DNA of 64,000 nt from Halorubellus salinus (GCF_020567525.1 NZ_JAJCVI010000001.1:248001-312000), one strand, 5' to 3'. Shown: positions 16,347 through 25,393, numbered from the stretch's first letter. Notes: generated by a model not told the origin, from the sequence alone. Numbers and translations are program-made.

Positions 16347-16865
16347 ATGGCGAGTGTTCCCTTTCACTACGTGGACGTCCGGACGTTCGCGTACGCGACC
16401 GAGGACGAGAAACGCGTCGAGCAGGCGCTCCGTCACTTCCTGCCCGAGGACGTCGAGATAGAGCGAACGTCGTCCGAGGGCCATCACGGGGACCGCATCG
16501 ACATCCTCTCGGCACGCATCGAGAACGCCGACGACCTGCGGTACGCGCTGAGTCGCGTCGCGAACCTCGACGACACCGAGTCGCTGCTGGACGAGATAGA
16601 GGAGCGCGTGACAGAGCACTGCGAGTTCTTCCTGCATCTCGACAAGCAGGCCGCCTTCGGTGGCGAGTCCGCGCGCGGCGACGGTATCACGTTCCGCGCG
16701 AAGGTCGAGGCGTATCCGGCCAAGCGCGAGAAGGCCATCGAGAACGCGCGCCGGACCATCGAGGAACTCGAGGAGCACGAGGTTCGCGTCCCCGACGACG
16801 GCGAGAACGACACCGAGGGCGGCGCGGCCGGCGACGACGCCGACGCGACCAACGGCGACGCCTAG
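16347..16865 (+). CDS. RNA-binding protein of the archaeal exosome cluster (COG1325 type)
   Basis: 172 residues. FHYVDVRTFAYATEDEKRVE, the ALRHFLPEDVEIERTSSEGH block with HGD, and FFLHLDKQAAFGGE match the archaeal RNA-binding family that is genetically linked to exosome and RNase P genes. The last 30 residues are a disordered acidic tail rich in Gly, Asp and Ala. It is followed by rnp3 in 24 bases, so it is probably the first gene of the rnp3-rnp2-psmA operon. Confidence 0.82.
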   Translation: MASVPFHYVDVRTFAYATEDEKRVEQALRHFLPEDVEIERTSSEGHHGDRIDILSARIENADDLRYALSRVANLDDTESLLDEIEERVTEHCEFFLHLDKQAAFGGESARGDGITFRAKVEAYPAKREKAIENARRTIEELEEHEVRVPDDGENDTEGGAAGDDADATNGDA

Positions 16866-16889
16866 CGCGATGACGGGGGTCGCCGTGGG

Positions 16890-17651
16890 ATGACGGGGTT
16901 CTACGAGGCCGTTCACGCGCGACCGGACGGCGAGTCGACGGTGCGTCGATGCGTCGAGCACGCGGCGAGCCTCGGCTACGAGGGCGTCGTCGTCCGGAAC
17001 CACGGGGACGCGCGCGCCGACGTGGACGTGGACGCTGTGGCGGACGCGGTCGGTATCGACGTCGTCGACGGCCTGGAGGTGCGGGCGAACTCGCCCGAGC
17101 AGGCCAGCGGGTACGTCGGGAACTACCGGCCGAAGTACACCGTCTTGCTCGTGCACGGTGGCACGAACGAGATGAACCGGTTCGCGGTCGAGCAGGACCG
17201 CGTGGACGTGCTCGCGCACCCGATGCGCGGCGACGGCGACTTCAATCACGTGCTCGCGAAGGCCGCGGCCGAGCACGGCGTCCGCGTCGAGTTCGACCTC
17301 TCGGGCGTGCTGCGCGCGACCGGCGGCCGGCGCGTCCAGGCGCTCGGCGACCTCCGGAAGCTCCGCGAACTCGTCGAGTACTACGACGTGCCTTACGTCG
17401 TGAGCGTGGACGGGACGAGTCACCGGCACCTCCGCGGGCCGCGCGCGCTCGCGGCGGTCGGCGAACGCATCGGGTTCTCGCGCGAGCAGGTCGAGGACGG
17501 CCTCCGCGAGTGGGGGCACCTCGTCGCTCGCAACCGCGAGGTCACGTCCCCGGACTACGTCGAGCCGGGCGTGCGTCGCGGTCGGTACCGCGACCGTCCG
17601 GACACTGACGGCAACCGATCAGTGACCGACGGCGACGACTCCGGGGCGTAG
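16890..17651 (+). CDS. rnp3: Ribonuclease P protein component 3 (Rpp30 homologue)
   Basis: 253 residues. It forms part of archaeal RNase P, which matures the 5' ends of tRNAs. TIM-barrel Rpp30 features are SLGYEGVVVRNHG, DVVDGLEVRANSPEQASGYV, VDVLAHPMRGDGDFNHVL, VRVEFDLSGVLR and PYVVSVDGTSHRHLRGPR. The C-terminal 30 residues are disordered. Rnp2, its usual partner, lies two genes downstream. Confidence 0.93.
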   Translation: MTGFYEAVHARPDGESTVRRCVEHAASLGYEGVVVRNHGDARADVDVDAVADAVGIDVVDGLEVRANSPEQASGYVGNYRPKYTVLLVHGGTNEMNRFAVEQDRVDVLAHPMRGDGDFNHVLAKAAAEHGVRVEFDLSGVLRATGGRRVQALGDLRKLRELVEYYDVPYVVSVDGTSHRHLRGPRALAAVGERIGFSREQVEDGLREWGHLVARNREVTSPDYVEPGVRRGRYRDRPDTDGNRSVTDGDDSGA

Positions 17652-17696
17652 CGCGAACCCGCGGCGTTCTTGACGCGGGGTCGCCAACCCGGAGGC

Positions 17697-18389
17697 ATGA
17701 AGCGACCGATCGAGGAGCACGCGGCGCGGTTCGACGAGATGGCGGCGACGTACGACGACCAGGAGAACGACACCGACGAGTACCGCGCGTGCGTCTCGCT
17801 CGTCGTCGACGCGGCGCGCGACGCGATCGACGCGGAGTCGACGGTGCTCGACCTCGGCTGTGGAACCGGTGCCATCGGGCTGTCGCTCGCCGAGGACGCG
17901 GGCCGCGTCCTCGGCCGGGACATCAGCGACGGGATGCTCGCGCAGGGCCGCGAGAAGGCAGCGGACGCCGGGTTCGAGAACGTCTCGTTCGACGAGGGGC
18001 GGTTCCGCGAGCCGAACGTCCCGGAGGACGTCGACGTGGACGTCGTGGTGTCGAACTTCGCGATGCATCACCTCGCGGACGACGAGAAGCGCGAGGCCCT
18101 CGCGGCGGTCGCCGCGCTCGACCCCGACCGGTTCGTGCTCGGCGACGTGATGTTCTTCGGGCTCCCGGACCCCGAGGAGCCGTTCTACTCGCCCGAGGTC
18201 GACGACCCGGCGACCGTCGGCGCCCTCGCGGAGGCGTTCACCGACGCGGGGTTCGCACTCACCGACGCGACGAGCGTCCACGACCAGGTCGGCGTCCTCG
18301 TCGGTGACGACGTCGACGAGCTCGCGGCCGGCGACCACCGCGCGTTCGCCCGAGCGGACACCGACGCGGTCGGCGACGGGCCGCGATGA
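17697..18389 (+). CDS. Class I SAM-dependent methyltransferase
   Basis: 230 residues. VLDLGCGTGAIGLSLAEDAG is the SAM-binding motif I, GRDISDGMLAQGREKA holds the acidic residue at the end of strand 2, and VVVSNFAMHHLADDEK is motif IV-like. A GGAGG lies one base from the ATG, which fixes the start at 17697. It sits between rnp3 and rnp2, and its stop overlaps rnp2 by four bases. The context suggests an RNA or RNA-protein substrate. Confidence 0.88.
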   Translation: MKRPIEEHAARFDEMAATYDDQENDTDEYRACVSLVVDAARDAIDAESTVLDLGCGTGAIGLSLAEDAGRVLGRDISDGMLAQGREKAADAGFENVSFDEGRFREPNVPEDVDVDVVVSNFAMHHLADDEKREALAAVAALDPDRFVLGDVMFFGLPDPEEPFYSPEVDDPATVGALAEAFTDAGFALTDATSVHDQVGVLVGDDVDELAAGDHRAFARADTDAVGDGPR

Positions 18390-18865
18390 AGCACCTCCCC
18401 AAGCACCTGCGGCCGAAGTGGCGGTACGTCGCGGTCGCGCTGGAGACCGACCCGGAGGTCTCGCTGTCCCGGGGCGCGTTCCAGCGCGAACTCTGGTACG
18501 CGGCCCAGAACCTCCTCGGAGACGCCGTGAGTGCGGACGCAGACGGCACCGTCGTCCGATTCCAGTTCGGGAACGGCGACGGGAGCGCGGTCGTCCGCGC
18601 CCGGCGCGGGCACGTCGAGGACCTCAGAGCGGCGCTCGCGTGCATCGAGACCGTCGACGACGCCACCGTCGCCGTGACCGTCCGTGGCGTCTCCGGGACC
18701 ATCCGTGCGTGCGAGGAAAAGTTCATACCTGCTGGGACGGAACGTCCGGACCGACGCGAGGTCGCGTTCGCGAACGGTCGTCGTCGCGCTATCGTGCGCG
18801 GTGACCGCGTCGCGGTGGACGTCGACGGCGAGCGCGCGTACGCGACCAGCGAGGACGTGGAGTGA
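18386..18865 (+). CDS. rnp2: Ribonuclease P protein component 2 (Pop5 homologue)
   Basis: 159 residues. MKHLPKHLRPKWRYVAVALE is the diagnostic start of archaeal Rnp2. The ferredoxin-like RNA-binding fold continues with the LLGDAVSADADGTVVRF and VIR-like VVRARRGHVEDLRAALA segments. It pairs with Rnp3 in the RNase P holoenzyme. The tail beyond residue 120 is longer than in many archaeal Pop5 proteins. It is coupled to the upstream methyltransferase (ATGA). Confidence 0.92.
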   Translation: MKHLPKHLRPKWRYVAVALETDPEVSLSRGAFQRELWYAAQNLLGDAVSADADGTVVRFQFGNGDGSAVVRARRGHVEDLRAALACIETVDDATVAVTVRGVSGTIRACEEKFIPAGTERPDRREVAFANGRRRAIVRGDRVAVDVDGERAYATSEDVE

Positions 18866-18869
18866 CACG

Positions 18870-19727
18870 ATGGACGGACACGATCAGATGGCGTACGACC
18901 GCGGCACGAGCATCTTCTCGCCGGACGGCCGGCTGTACCAGGTCGAGTACGCGCGCGAAGCGGTCAAGCGCGGGTCCTCGACGGTCGGCGTGAAGACGTC
19001 GGCGGGCGTGGTGCTCGCGGTGGACAAGCGCGTCGGGTCGTCGTTGATGGAGGGCGAGAGCATCGAGAAACTCCACGTGGTCGACGACCACCTGGCGGCG
19101 GCGAGCGCGGGCCACGTCGCGGACGGGCGTCGACTCGTCGACGAACTCCGACGGGACGCACAGATCAATCGCCTCCGGTACGGCGAGCCCATCGGCGTGA
19201 AGACGGCGACGCGGCACGTCTCGGACCTCGTGCAGGCGTACACGCAGGTCGGTGGGGCGCGACCGTTCGGTGCGGCGCTCCTCGTCGCGGGCGTGGACTC
19301 GGACGGCACCGCTCGGCTCTACGAGACCGACCCGTCCGGGACCGTCGACGGCTGGCAGGCGGTCGCGGTCGGTGCGGACCGCGGCGAGATACAGGCGTTC
19401 CTCGAGACCGAGTACGACCCCGAACTCGACCTCGCGGACGCGACGGCGCTCGCGCTCCGCGCCATCTCCGTTCCCGACGACGAACGCCCGGACGTCGACC
19501 AGGTCGCGGTCGCGACGGTCGACGTCGAGACGCGAACCGTCGACGTCCTCGACGACGACGCGCTCGCCTCGCACCTCGACGCGCTGCCACCGGTCGACGA
19601 GGACGACGGTGGCGACGGCTCGGGTTCGCGCGAGGGAAGCGACGGCGACGACGCGGCTGGCGGCGGCTCGGGTTCGAGCGAGGGAAGCGACGGCGACGAC
19701 GCGGCTGGCGACCCCGGCGCGGAGTGA
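18870..19727 (+). CDS. psmA: Proteasome subunit alpha
   Basis: 285 residues. MAYDRGTSIFSPDGRLYQVE then YAREAVKRGS is the alpha-subunit H0/N-terminal gate signature. KTSAGVVLAVDKRV and SAGHVADGRRLVDELRR follow. Seven copies form the outer ring of the 20S core. After about residue 245 a Gly/Ser/Asp-rich tail carries two copies of a 16-residue repeat, not part of the conserved fold. ATG 18870 lies four bases after the rnp2 stop. An internal ATG six codons on (MAYDRG) is another possible start. Confidence 0.95.
   Translation: MDGHDQMAYDRGTSIFSPDGRLYQVEYAREAVKRGSSTVGVKTSAGVVLAVDKRVGSSLMEGESIEKLHVVDDHLAAASAGHVADGRRLVDELRRDAQINRLRYGEPIGVKTATRHVSDLVQAYTQVGGARPFGAALLVAGVDSDGTARLYETDPSGTVDGWQAVAVGADRGEIQAFLETEYDPELDLADATALALRAISVPDDERPDVDQVAVATVDVETRTVDVLDDDALASHLDALPPVDEDDGGDGSGSREGSDGDDAAGGGSGSSEGSDGDDAAGDPGAE
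19617..19712 (+). repeat. 48-bp duplication in the psmA tail
   Basis: Two adjacent 48-bp units, 19617-19664 and 19665-19712, differ at very few positions and encode GSGSREGSDGDDAAGG and GSGSSEGSDGDDAAGD. The frame is kept. This is a recent tandem duplication in a disordered acidic tail exposed at the end of the alpha subunit. Confidence 0.9.
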
Positions 19728-19742
19728 GCAACGGGGACACAC

Positions 19743-19751
19743 CTTTTTAAG
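19743..19751 (+). promoter_or_regulatory. TATA-like element of the SBDS gene
   Basis: CTTTTTAAG starts 31 bases before the ATG at 19774, so SBDS can be transcribed separately from psmA with a very short or absent leader. Confidence 0.5.
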
Positions 19752-19773
19752 CCCGACCGCGTAAGTTCAGCGT

Positions 19774-20499
19774 ATGATTTCACTGGACGAAGCGGTGACG
19801 GCGCGGCTCGAATCCCACGGCACGCGCTTCGAGGTCCTCGTCGACCCGGACGCGGCGCTCTCCATCAAGCGCGGCGAGTTCGACGGCGACCTCGAGGACG
19901 TCATCGCCGCGGAGGACGTCTACGAGAACGCGAGTCGCGGCGACCGGCCCGCCGAGAGCGACCTCGAGGACGTCTTCGGGACGACCGACCCGATGGAGAT
20001 CATCCCCGAGGTCATCAAGCGCGGCGAGATCCAGATCACGGCCGAGCAGCGCCGGGAGATGCAGGAGCAGAAGCACAAGCAGCTCGTGAACAAGATCGCG
20101 CGCAACGCGGTGAACCCGCAGATGGACGACGCGCCGCATCCGCCCGACCGCATCGCGAGCGCGCTCGAGCAGGCCGGGTTCCAGGTCGACCCGATGGAGC
20201 CGGTTGAGGAGCAGGTCGACGACGCGCTGGACGCGCTCCGTCCGGTCATCCCGATCCGGTTCGACGAGGTGACGGTCGCGGTCCGGGTGCCAGCGGACTA
20301 CGCGGGGTCGGCGCAGGCGAAGATCCGACAGTACGGCGACCTGGAGAGCGAGGAGTGGACGAACGACGGTGGCTGGATCGGCGTGCTGACGTTCCCGGCG
20401 GGGATGCAGAACGACTTCTACGACATGGTCAACGACATGACCAGCGGGCAGGCCGAGACTCGGATCGTGAAGGACGAGGACGACATCAAGACCCGCTAG
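19774..20499 (+). CDS. Ribosome maturation protein SBDS/Sdo1
   Basis: 241 residues in the three-domain SBDS layout. The N-terminal FYSH domain includes ARLESHGTRFEVLVDPDAAL and ENASRGDRPAESDLEDVFGT. The middle domain has EIIPEVIKRGEIQITAEQRR and KIARNAVNP. The C-terminal ferredoxin-like domain ends RFDEVTVAVRVPADYAGSA. It releases eIF6 from the large ribosomal subunit together with elongation-factor-like GTPases. Its position after psmA is conserved in archaea. Confidence 0.95.
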   Translation: MISLDEAVTARLESHGTRFEVLVDPDAALSIKRGEFDGDLEDVIAAEDVYENASRGDRPAESDLEDVFGTTDPMEIIPEVIKRGEIQITAEQRREMQEQKHKQLVNKIARNAVNPQMDDAPHPPDRIASALEQAGFQVDPMEPVEEQVDDALDALRPVIPIRFDEVTVAVRVPADYAGSAQAKIRQYGDLESEEWTNDGGWIGVLTFPAGMQNDFYDMVNDMTSGQAETRIVKDEDDIKTR

Positions 20500-20500
20500 C

Positions 20501-21046
20501 ATGGCGTCGCGGGTCGACGTGGTCGCGTTCGACGAACGCGAGGCGCTGTCGGACGCCGAACGCAAGCACGAGCAGGTCGTTGCGCTCGCGACGTACGTCG
20601 TCGTCGCGGTCGTGCTCGGCGGTGCGCTCGTGCAGGGGATGCTCCTCCTCGGCGTGCTCGGCGCGGTCGGCGTCCTCGTCGTGCACCGGTTCCTCTTCCG
20701 GGACGAACGCCCGATCGGGACGACGTACCGCGCGGTCGACGCGGGCCGCGGTGCGGCCATCGTTCGAGCGCACGAGACGGAAGCGCGCAAGCGCGACCAG
20801 ATGCGGACGTTCCTCGTCGCGGTCGTCGTCGTCGTGGTCGCCGGCTGGGGCGTCCTCCAGGGGAGCCTCTTGCTGTCGGTACTCGGTGCGGGCGCCGTGG
20901 CGGCGTTCGCGTACGTCGCGGACGACGAACCACTGCTTCCGCGGGTCGTCGAAGCTGACATCGACCGCGAGCGAGCGGACCGACTGTTCGAACTCGTCGA
21001 GGGCACCGCGACGACGGCGGACGTCGATGGCGAGCGCGACCGCTGA
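20501..21046 (+). CDS. Conserved membrane protein downstream of SBDS
   Basis: 181 residues with four hydrophobic segments in two similar pairs: VVALATYVVVAVVLGGALVQ then MLLLGVLGAVGVLVV, and FLVAVVVVVVAGWGVLQ then LLSVLGAGAVAAFAYV. The two halves look like an internal duplication joined by a cytoplasmic loop. The start is one base after the SBDS stop. Function unknown. Confidence 0.75.
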   Translation: MASRVDVVAFDEREALSDAERKHEQVVALATYVVVAVVLGGALVQGMLLLGVLGAVGVLVVHRFLFRDERPIGTTYRAVDAGRGAAIVRAHETEARKRDQMRTFLVAVVVVVVAGWGVLQGSLLLSVLGAGAVAAFAYVADDEPLLPRVVEADIDRERADRLFELVEGTATTADVDGERDR

Positions 21047-21108
21047 CGAGTGCGGAGAACGAGCGGGAGAAACGTCGGTCGTTCGCGACTGGACCGAACG
21101 GCAGCGGA

Positions 21109-21444
21109 TTATCCCTTCTTGAATCCGATGAGGAAGCCGCCCGTGAAGCCGGCGCCGACGGAGAGCGTCGAGAGGATGGTCTGTATCCACGACGGTGGCG
21201 CACCGGACGCGGCGTCCTGGCCCGCTTCGATGAACCCCGAGGTGAGCTTGTCCCAGTCGACGGTGAGGATGCCGCGGGACTCGAGGAACTTGAACAGCGC
21301 GAGCTCGAGGCCGATGATGACGGCGATGACCTTCGCGATCTTCTTCGCCGCGAACCCGATGATGCCACCGATGACACCACCGGTCCCGAACTCGATACCC
21401 AGTTGCTGGGGATCGACGCCCAGTTGCAGTGCGAATGGGTCCAT
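21109..21444 (-). CDS. FUN14-family membrane protein
   Basis: 111 residues. GTGGVIGGIIGFAAKKIAKV then AVIIGLELALFKFLESRGIL, and near the end SVGAGFTGGFLIGFKKG, match the FUN14 domain. Eukaryotic FUNDC1 is a mitophagy receptor; archaeal roles are unknown. Start at 21444 (MDPFALQLG); an ATG three codons upstream (21453) is equally possible. It is convergent with the membrane protein after SBDS. Confidence 0.85.
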   Translation of the reverse strand: MDPFALQLGVDPQQLGIEFGTGGVIGGIIGFAAKKIAKVIAVIIGLELALFKFLESRGILTVDWDKLTSGFIEAGQDAASGAPPSWIQTILSTLSVGAGFTGGFLIGFKKG

Positions 21445-21635
21445 ACCCCCCATTCCTCGCCGCCGCCATAAGGCGTTTGTGGCGTGAGATGATGTGCGTC
21501 CGACGGCTCGTGATTCCGGCGGGTTCGCGACCCACGGTCGTCGGTCGGGTTCGCGTGGGGAGAGATTCAAGGATGCGGGCGACCAACGGTCGGGTATGAC
21601 TCGGACAATCGAGGTGGCGGCCGGCCCTGCTTGAG

Positions 21636-21701
21636 ATGCGAGGAGCGACTGCCGACGCGACACGGCCGACGTCGCGTCACGAGGTCGGGGTGGGTCGATG
21701 A
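21636..21701 (+). CDS. Possible 21-aa leader ORF coupled to hflX
   Basis: An ATG at 21636 opens a 21-codon frame (MRGATADATRPTSRHEVGVG then R) whose TGA overlaps the hflX ATG at 21698 by four bases. A 12-codon ORF (21596-21634) lies just before it. The sequence is not protein-like, so it could be chance in GC-rich DNA, but the overlap would allow translational coupling. Confidence 0.25.
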   Translation: MRGATADATRPTSRHEVGVGR

Positions 21702-22999
21702 TGAAAGCGGTTGTCGCGAAGCGAGCGGACGAAGGCGAGGCCGACCTCGAGGAGATCCTCGACCTGGCTCGTGCGGCGGACTACGAGGTGGTCGGGTCGG
21801 TGACGCAGACGCGCAAGGAGGACCCGGCGCTGCACTTCGGGGAGGGGAAGGCGGACGAGCTCGCGGCCGAGGTTAGAGCGACCGGTGCGGAGGTCGTGGT
21901 GTTCGACAACAGCCTCGGGCCGTACCAGACGTTCAACCTCGGCGCGAAGCTCCCGGAGGGAGTCGAGATACTCGACCGGTTCACGCTCATCCTGGAGATA
22001 TTCGGGCAGCGCGCGGAGACCCGGAAGGCCCAGTTGCAGGTCGAGCTCGCGGAACTACGATACGAGCTGCCGCGTGCGGAGGCGAAGGCGAGTCTCGCGA
22101 AGCGCGACGAGCACCCGGGGTTCATGGGGCTCGGGGAGTACGACGAGTCCCGCGAGCAGGACATAAAGAACCAGATCAGTCGCATCCGGGACGAACTGGA
22201 GCGCATCGAGCAGACCGAGCAGTCCAGGCGCGAGCGCCGCCGCGAGGGCGGGTTCGACCTCGTGGCGCTCGCGGGCTACACGAACGCGGGGAAGTCGACG
22301 CTGCTGCGGCGGCTCGCGGCGGACATGGACGTCGACGAGAACGAGGGCCTCCATCCGGATCTGGACACGACCGCGGAGTCCGAGAACCGGTTGTTCACGA
22401 CGCTCGGGACGACGACGCGGCGGGCGGACGTCGAGGACCGCGACGTCCTCCTGACGGACACGGTCGGGTTCATCTCGGACCTGCCTCACTGGCTCGTGGA
22501 GTCGTTCAAGTCGACGCTCGACTCCGTCTATCGCGCGGACCTCGTGCTCCTCGTGGTGGACGTGAGCGAGGACGTCGAGGAGATACGCGAGAAGCTCGTG
22601 ACGTGTCACGACACGCTCTACGAGCGCAACGAGGCGCCTATCGTGACGGTCCTGAACAAGATCGACGAGGTCGACGACCGCGAGCTGGAGCGCAAGCGCG
22701 ACGCGATCAGTGCGCTCGCGCCGAACCCGGTGGCGGTGTCCGGGCTCGCGGACCTGAACGTGGACGCGCTCCGCGAGCGCATCGTCGCGGAGCTCCCGGA
22801 CTGGGAGCGCGAGCGCCTCGTCCTCCCGATGACGGAGGACACGATGAGCGTCGTGTCGTGGCTGCACGACGAGGCGAACGTCGACCACGTCGAGTACGGC
22901 GACGACGACGTCCTCGTGGACTTCGAGGCGCGGCCAGCTATCGTCGAGCAGGCGCGGTCCCGCGCCGAGGACCTCCGCGCCGTCGAGGGCGCGGTCTGA
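21698..22999 (+). CDS. hflX: GTPase HflX
   Basis: 433 residues, full length. The N-terminal HflX domain (GSVTQTRKEDPALHFGEGKA; VFDNSLGPYQTFNLG; RFTLILEIFGQRAETRKAQL) and its glycine-rich linker precede the GTPase domain with G1 GYTNAGKST (193-201), G3 DTVGFISDLPHWLVESF, and G4 NKID. HflX binds large ribosomal subunits and rescues stalled ribosomes under stress. Start at ATG 21698; the next codon is also ATG. Confidence 0.95.
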   Translation: MMKAVVAKRADEGEADLEEILDLARAADYEVVGSVTQTRKEDPALHFGEGKADELAAEVRATGAEVVVFDNSLGPYQTFNLGAKLPEGVEILDRFTLILEIFGQRAETRKAQLQVELAELRYELPRAEAKASLAKRDEHPGFMGLGEYDESREQDIKNQISRIRDELERIEQTEQSRRERRREGGFDLVALAGYTNAGKSTLLRRLAADMDVDENEGLHPDLDTTAESENRLFTTLGTTTRRADVEDRDVLLTDTVGFISDLPHWLVESFKSTLDSVYRADLVLLVVDVSEDVEEIREKLVTCHDTLYERNEAPIVTVLNKIDEVDDRELERKRDAISALAPNPVAVSGLADLNVDALRERIVAELPDWERERLVLPMTEDTMSVVSWLHDEANVDHVEYGDDDVLVDFEARPAIVEQARSRAEDLRAVEGAV

Positions 23000-23108
23000 C
23001 CGCGCCGCGGTCGCTGTCGAGGGCTCGAGGCGGTGCACGCGCCGCTCGGTTCAGGGCTCGCCCGAACGATTCTACTGCTTTTTGTACGAGGCCGCGCAAT
23101 CGACGGGC

Positions 23109-24347
23109 ATGAAGACCATCAAGGACAGCGTCCACGACCACATCGAGGTGGGTGGCGTGGCACGCGACCTCCTGGATACGCCGGCGGTGCAGCGACTCCG
23201 CCACATCGTCCAGCTCGGGACGTCCTCGCTGGTGTATCCGAGCGCGAACCACACGCGCTTCGAGCACAGTCTCGGCGTCTACCACCTGGCGTGCGAGGCG
23301 CTCGACCACCTGGGGGTGGCGGGGCGGAACGCGAAGCGCGTGAAGGCCGCTGCGCTCCTGCACGACGTCGGCCACGGGCCGTTCAGTCACAACCTCGAAC
23401 CGCTCACGCATCGGCGGACGGGGAAGTACCACGACGACGTCCACGAGCTGTTCGAGCGTGGGGCGGTCGGCGCGGTCCTCAAGGAGCACGACCTGTCGCC
23501 GGCGCGGGTCGCGGACCTCGTCGCTGGCGACGGGAAGTACGGACAGGTCGTCTCCGGGGAGCTGGACGTCGACCGGATGGACTACCTGGTCCGTGACGCG
23601 CACCACACGGGCGTTCCGTACGGGACCATCGACCACGGGCGGCTCGTCCGCGAGCTGACGTTCGACCAGGACGACGACCTCGTGCTCGACGAGGGGAACG
23701 TCCAGACTGCGGAGAGCCTCCTGGTGGCGCGTGCACTCATGATTCCGACGGTGTACAATCATCACGTCACGCGCATCTCGAAGACGATGCTGCGGCGCGC
23801 GGCAGAGCGACTGCTCGAGTCGACGGACGTGGACGCGGAGGAACTCCGACGGATGGACGACCCGGGGTTCCTCGTCGCGCTCCGTGAGACGCCCGAGACC
23901 GAGTCGTTCGCGCGTCGCTTCGACGAACGCGACCTCCCCAAGCGCGCGCTCTGGGCGGAACTGGACGACACCCCCGATGGCCTGCTGGACCTGGCGCACG
24001 AGGACGTCCGCGGATACGAGCTCGAGATCGCGGAGCGCGCGGGCGTCCCGGAGGCGGACGTGGTGCTCGACGTCCCCGGGGAGCCCGAGATGACGGAGTC
24101 GTCGACGCGCGTGCTGGTGAACGGCGACGCGAGGGTGCTGCACGAGCAGTCGCCGCTCGTGGACGCGCTCCGTGCGGCGAACCGCGCGCAGTGGCGCCTC
24201 GGCGTGTACGCACCCGAGGAGGACACGGAGGCGGTCGGGACGGCCGCCGCGAACGTGCTCGGTCTCGATCTCGATGGCGCGCTCGTCTCCGAGGTCCGCT
24301 CTGGTCTCCAGGAGACGCTCGGGTCGTTCGCCGGTGAGGACGCGTGA
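23109..24347 (+). CDS. HD-domain phosphohydrolase (dNTPase/SAMHD-like)
   Basis: 412 residues. MKTIKDSVHDHIEVGGVARD, LRHIVQLGTSSLVYPSANHT then RFEHSLGVYHL, and LLHDVGHGPFSHNLE are the H...HD...D metal-binding motifs of HD proteins related to deoxynucleoside triphosphohydrolases. DVDRMDYLVRDAHHTG adds the downstream histidines. It probably hydrolyses nucleotides. The long acidic C-terminal domain is of unknown role. TATA-like gctttttgt about 20-28 bases upstream. The stop overlaps the amidohydrolase start. Confidence 0.9.
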   Translation: MKTIKDSVHDHIEVGGVARDLLDTPAVQRLRHIVQLGTSSLVYPSANHTRFEHSLGVYHLACEALDHLGVAGRNAKRVKAAALLHDVGHGPFSHNLEPLTHRRTGKYHDDVHELFERGAVGAVLKEHDLSPARVADLVAGDGKYGQVVSGELDVDRMDYLVRDAHHTGVPYGTIDHGRLVRELTFDQDDDLVLDEGNVQTAESLLVARALMIPTVYNHHVTRISKTMLRRAAERLLESTDVDAEELRRMDDPGFLVALRETPETESFARRFDERDLPKRALWAELDDTPDGLLDLAHEDVRGYELEIAERAGVPEADVVLDVPGEPEMTESSTRVLVNGDARVLHEQSPLVDALRAANRAQWRLGVYAPEEDTEAVGTAAANVLGLDLDGALVSEVRSGLQETLGSFAGEDA

Positions 24348-25393
24348 CCTCAGATGCGGACGAGAACGGTGGTGTCTCGGGGACGCTCGAAGGCCTCGTT
24401 CTCCGTGGGCGAGCGTTCGAGCCCGTGGAGGGACGGGTCGTCTTCGAGGACGGCACGATCACGGCCATCGAGGAGGCGTCTGTCGAGAGCGATCGGCTCG
24501 TCCTGCCCGCGTTCGTGAACGCGCACACGCACATCGGGGATTCCATCGCGAAGGAGGCCGGCGAAGGCCTGACCCTTGAGGAGCTGGTCGCGCCCCCGGA
24601 CGGCCTGAAGCATCGGTTGCTCCGCGAGGCGAGCCGAGACGAGCTGGTCGACGCGATGCAGCGGACGCTCGCGTACATGGAGCGGGCGGGGACCGCGGCG
24701 CACGTCGAGTTCCGCGAGGGTGGCGTCGACGGCGTCGAGGCCATCGAGCGCGCTGGCGCGGACTCGGCGGTCGAGTCGGTGGTGCTCGGGCGCGAGGAGA
24801 CCGCGGCGATGGAGCGCGCGGACGGGTTCGGGGCGAGCGGCGCGAACGACGCGGACTTCGACCGGGAGCGGAACGCGACGCGACGCGAAGGGAAGTTGTT
24901 CGGGATCCACGCGGGCGAGGTGGACGCGTCGGACGTCCACCCGGCGCTCGACCTGGACCCCGACTTCCTCGTGCACATGGTGCACGCCGAGGCCCTCCAC
25001 CTGGACCGTGTGGCGGACAAGGGCGTTCCCGTGGTGGTGTGTCCCCGGTCGAACGCCGCGTTGAACGTCGGGCTTCCCGACATCGACGCGCTCAGCGAGC
25101 GGACGACGCTCGCGCTCGGCACGGACAACGCGATGGTGAACGGCCCGTCGATGTTCCGCGAGATGGAGTGGGCGGCGAAGCTCTCCACGCTGCCCGCGCG
25201 GGAGGTGCTGGCGATGGCGACGGTGAACGGTGCCGACATCGCGGGCCTGAACTGTGGCGTCGTCGAACCGGGCCGGGACGCGAAGCTCCTCGCGCTCGAC
25301 GGCGACTCCGACAACCTCGACGGCGTCCGCGACGTCGTCCGCGGCGTCGTACGGCGCGCGACGGTCGACGACGTCGACCGCGTCGTGCTCTGA
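24344..25393 (+). CDS. Amidohydrolase-family protein
   Basis: 349 residues from a GTG that overlaps the HD gene stop (GTGA). NAHTHIGDS is the HxH metal pair; LFGIHAGEV, FLVHMVHAEAL and LALGTDNAMV supply further histidines and the catalytic aspartate. VVVCPRSNAALNVGLPDI is the block seen in nucleoside and guanine deaminase-type enzymes. The substrate is probably an aminated base or related ring, not determined. Coupling to an HD nucleotide hydrolase hints at nucleotide salvage. Confidence 0.85.
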   Translation: MTSDADENGGVSGTLEGLVLRGRAFEPVEGRVVFEDGTITAIEEASVESDRLVLPAFVNAHTHIGDSIAKEAGEGLTLEELVAPPDGLKHRLLREASRDELVDAMQRTLAYMERAGTAAHVEFREGGVDGVEAIERAGADSAVESVVLGREETAAMERADGFGASGANDADFDRERNATRREGKLFGIHAGEVDASDVHPALDLDPDFLVHMVHAEALHLDRVADKGVPVVVCPRSNAALNVGLPDIDALSERTTLALGTDNAMVNGPSMFREMEWAAKLSTLPAREVLAMATVNGADIAGLNCGVVEPGRDAKLLALDGDSDNLDGVRDVVRGVVRRATVDDVDRVVL

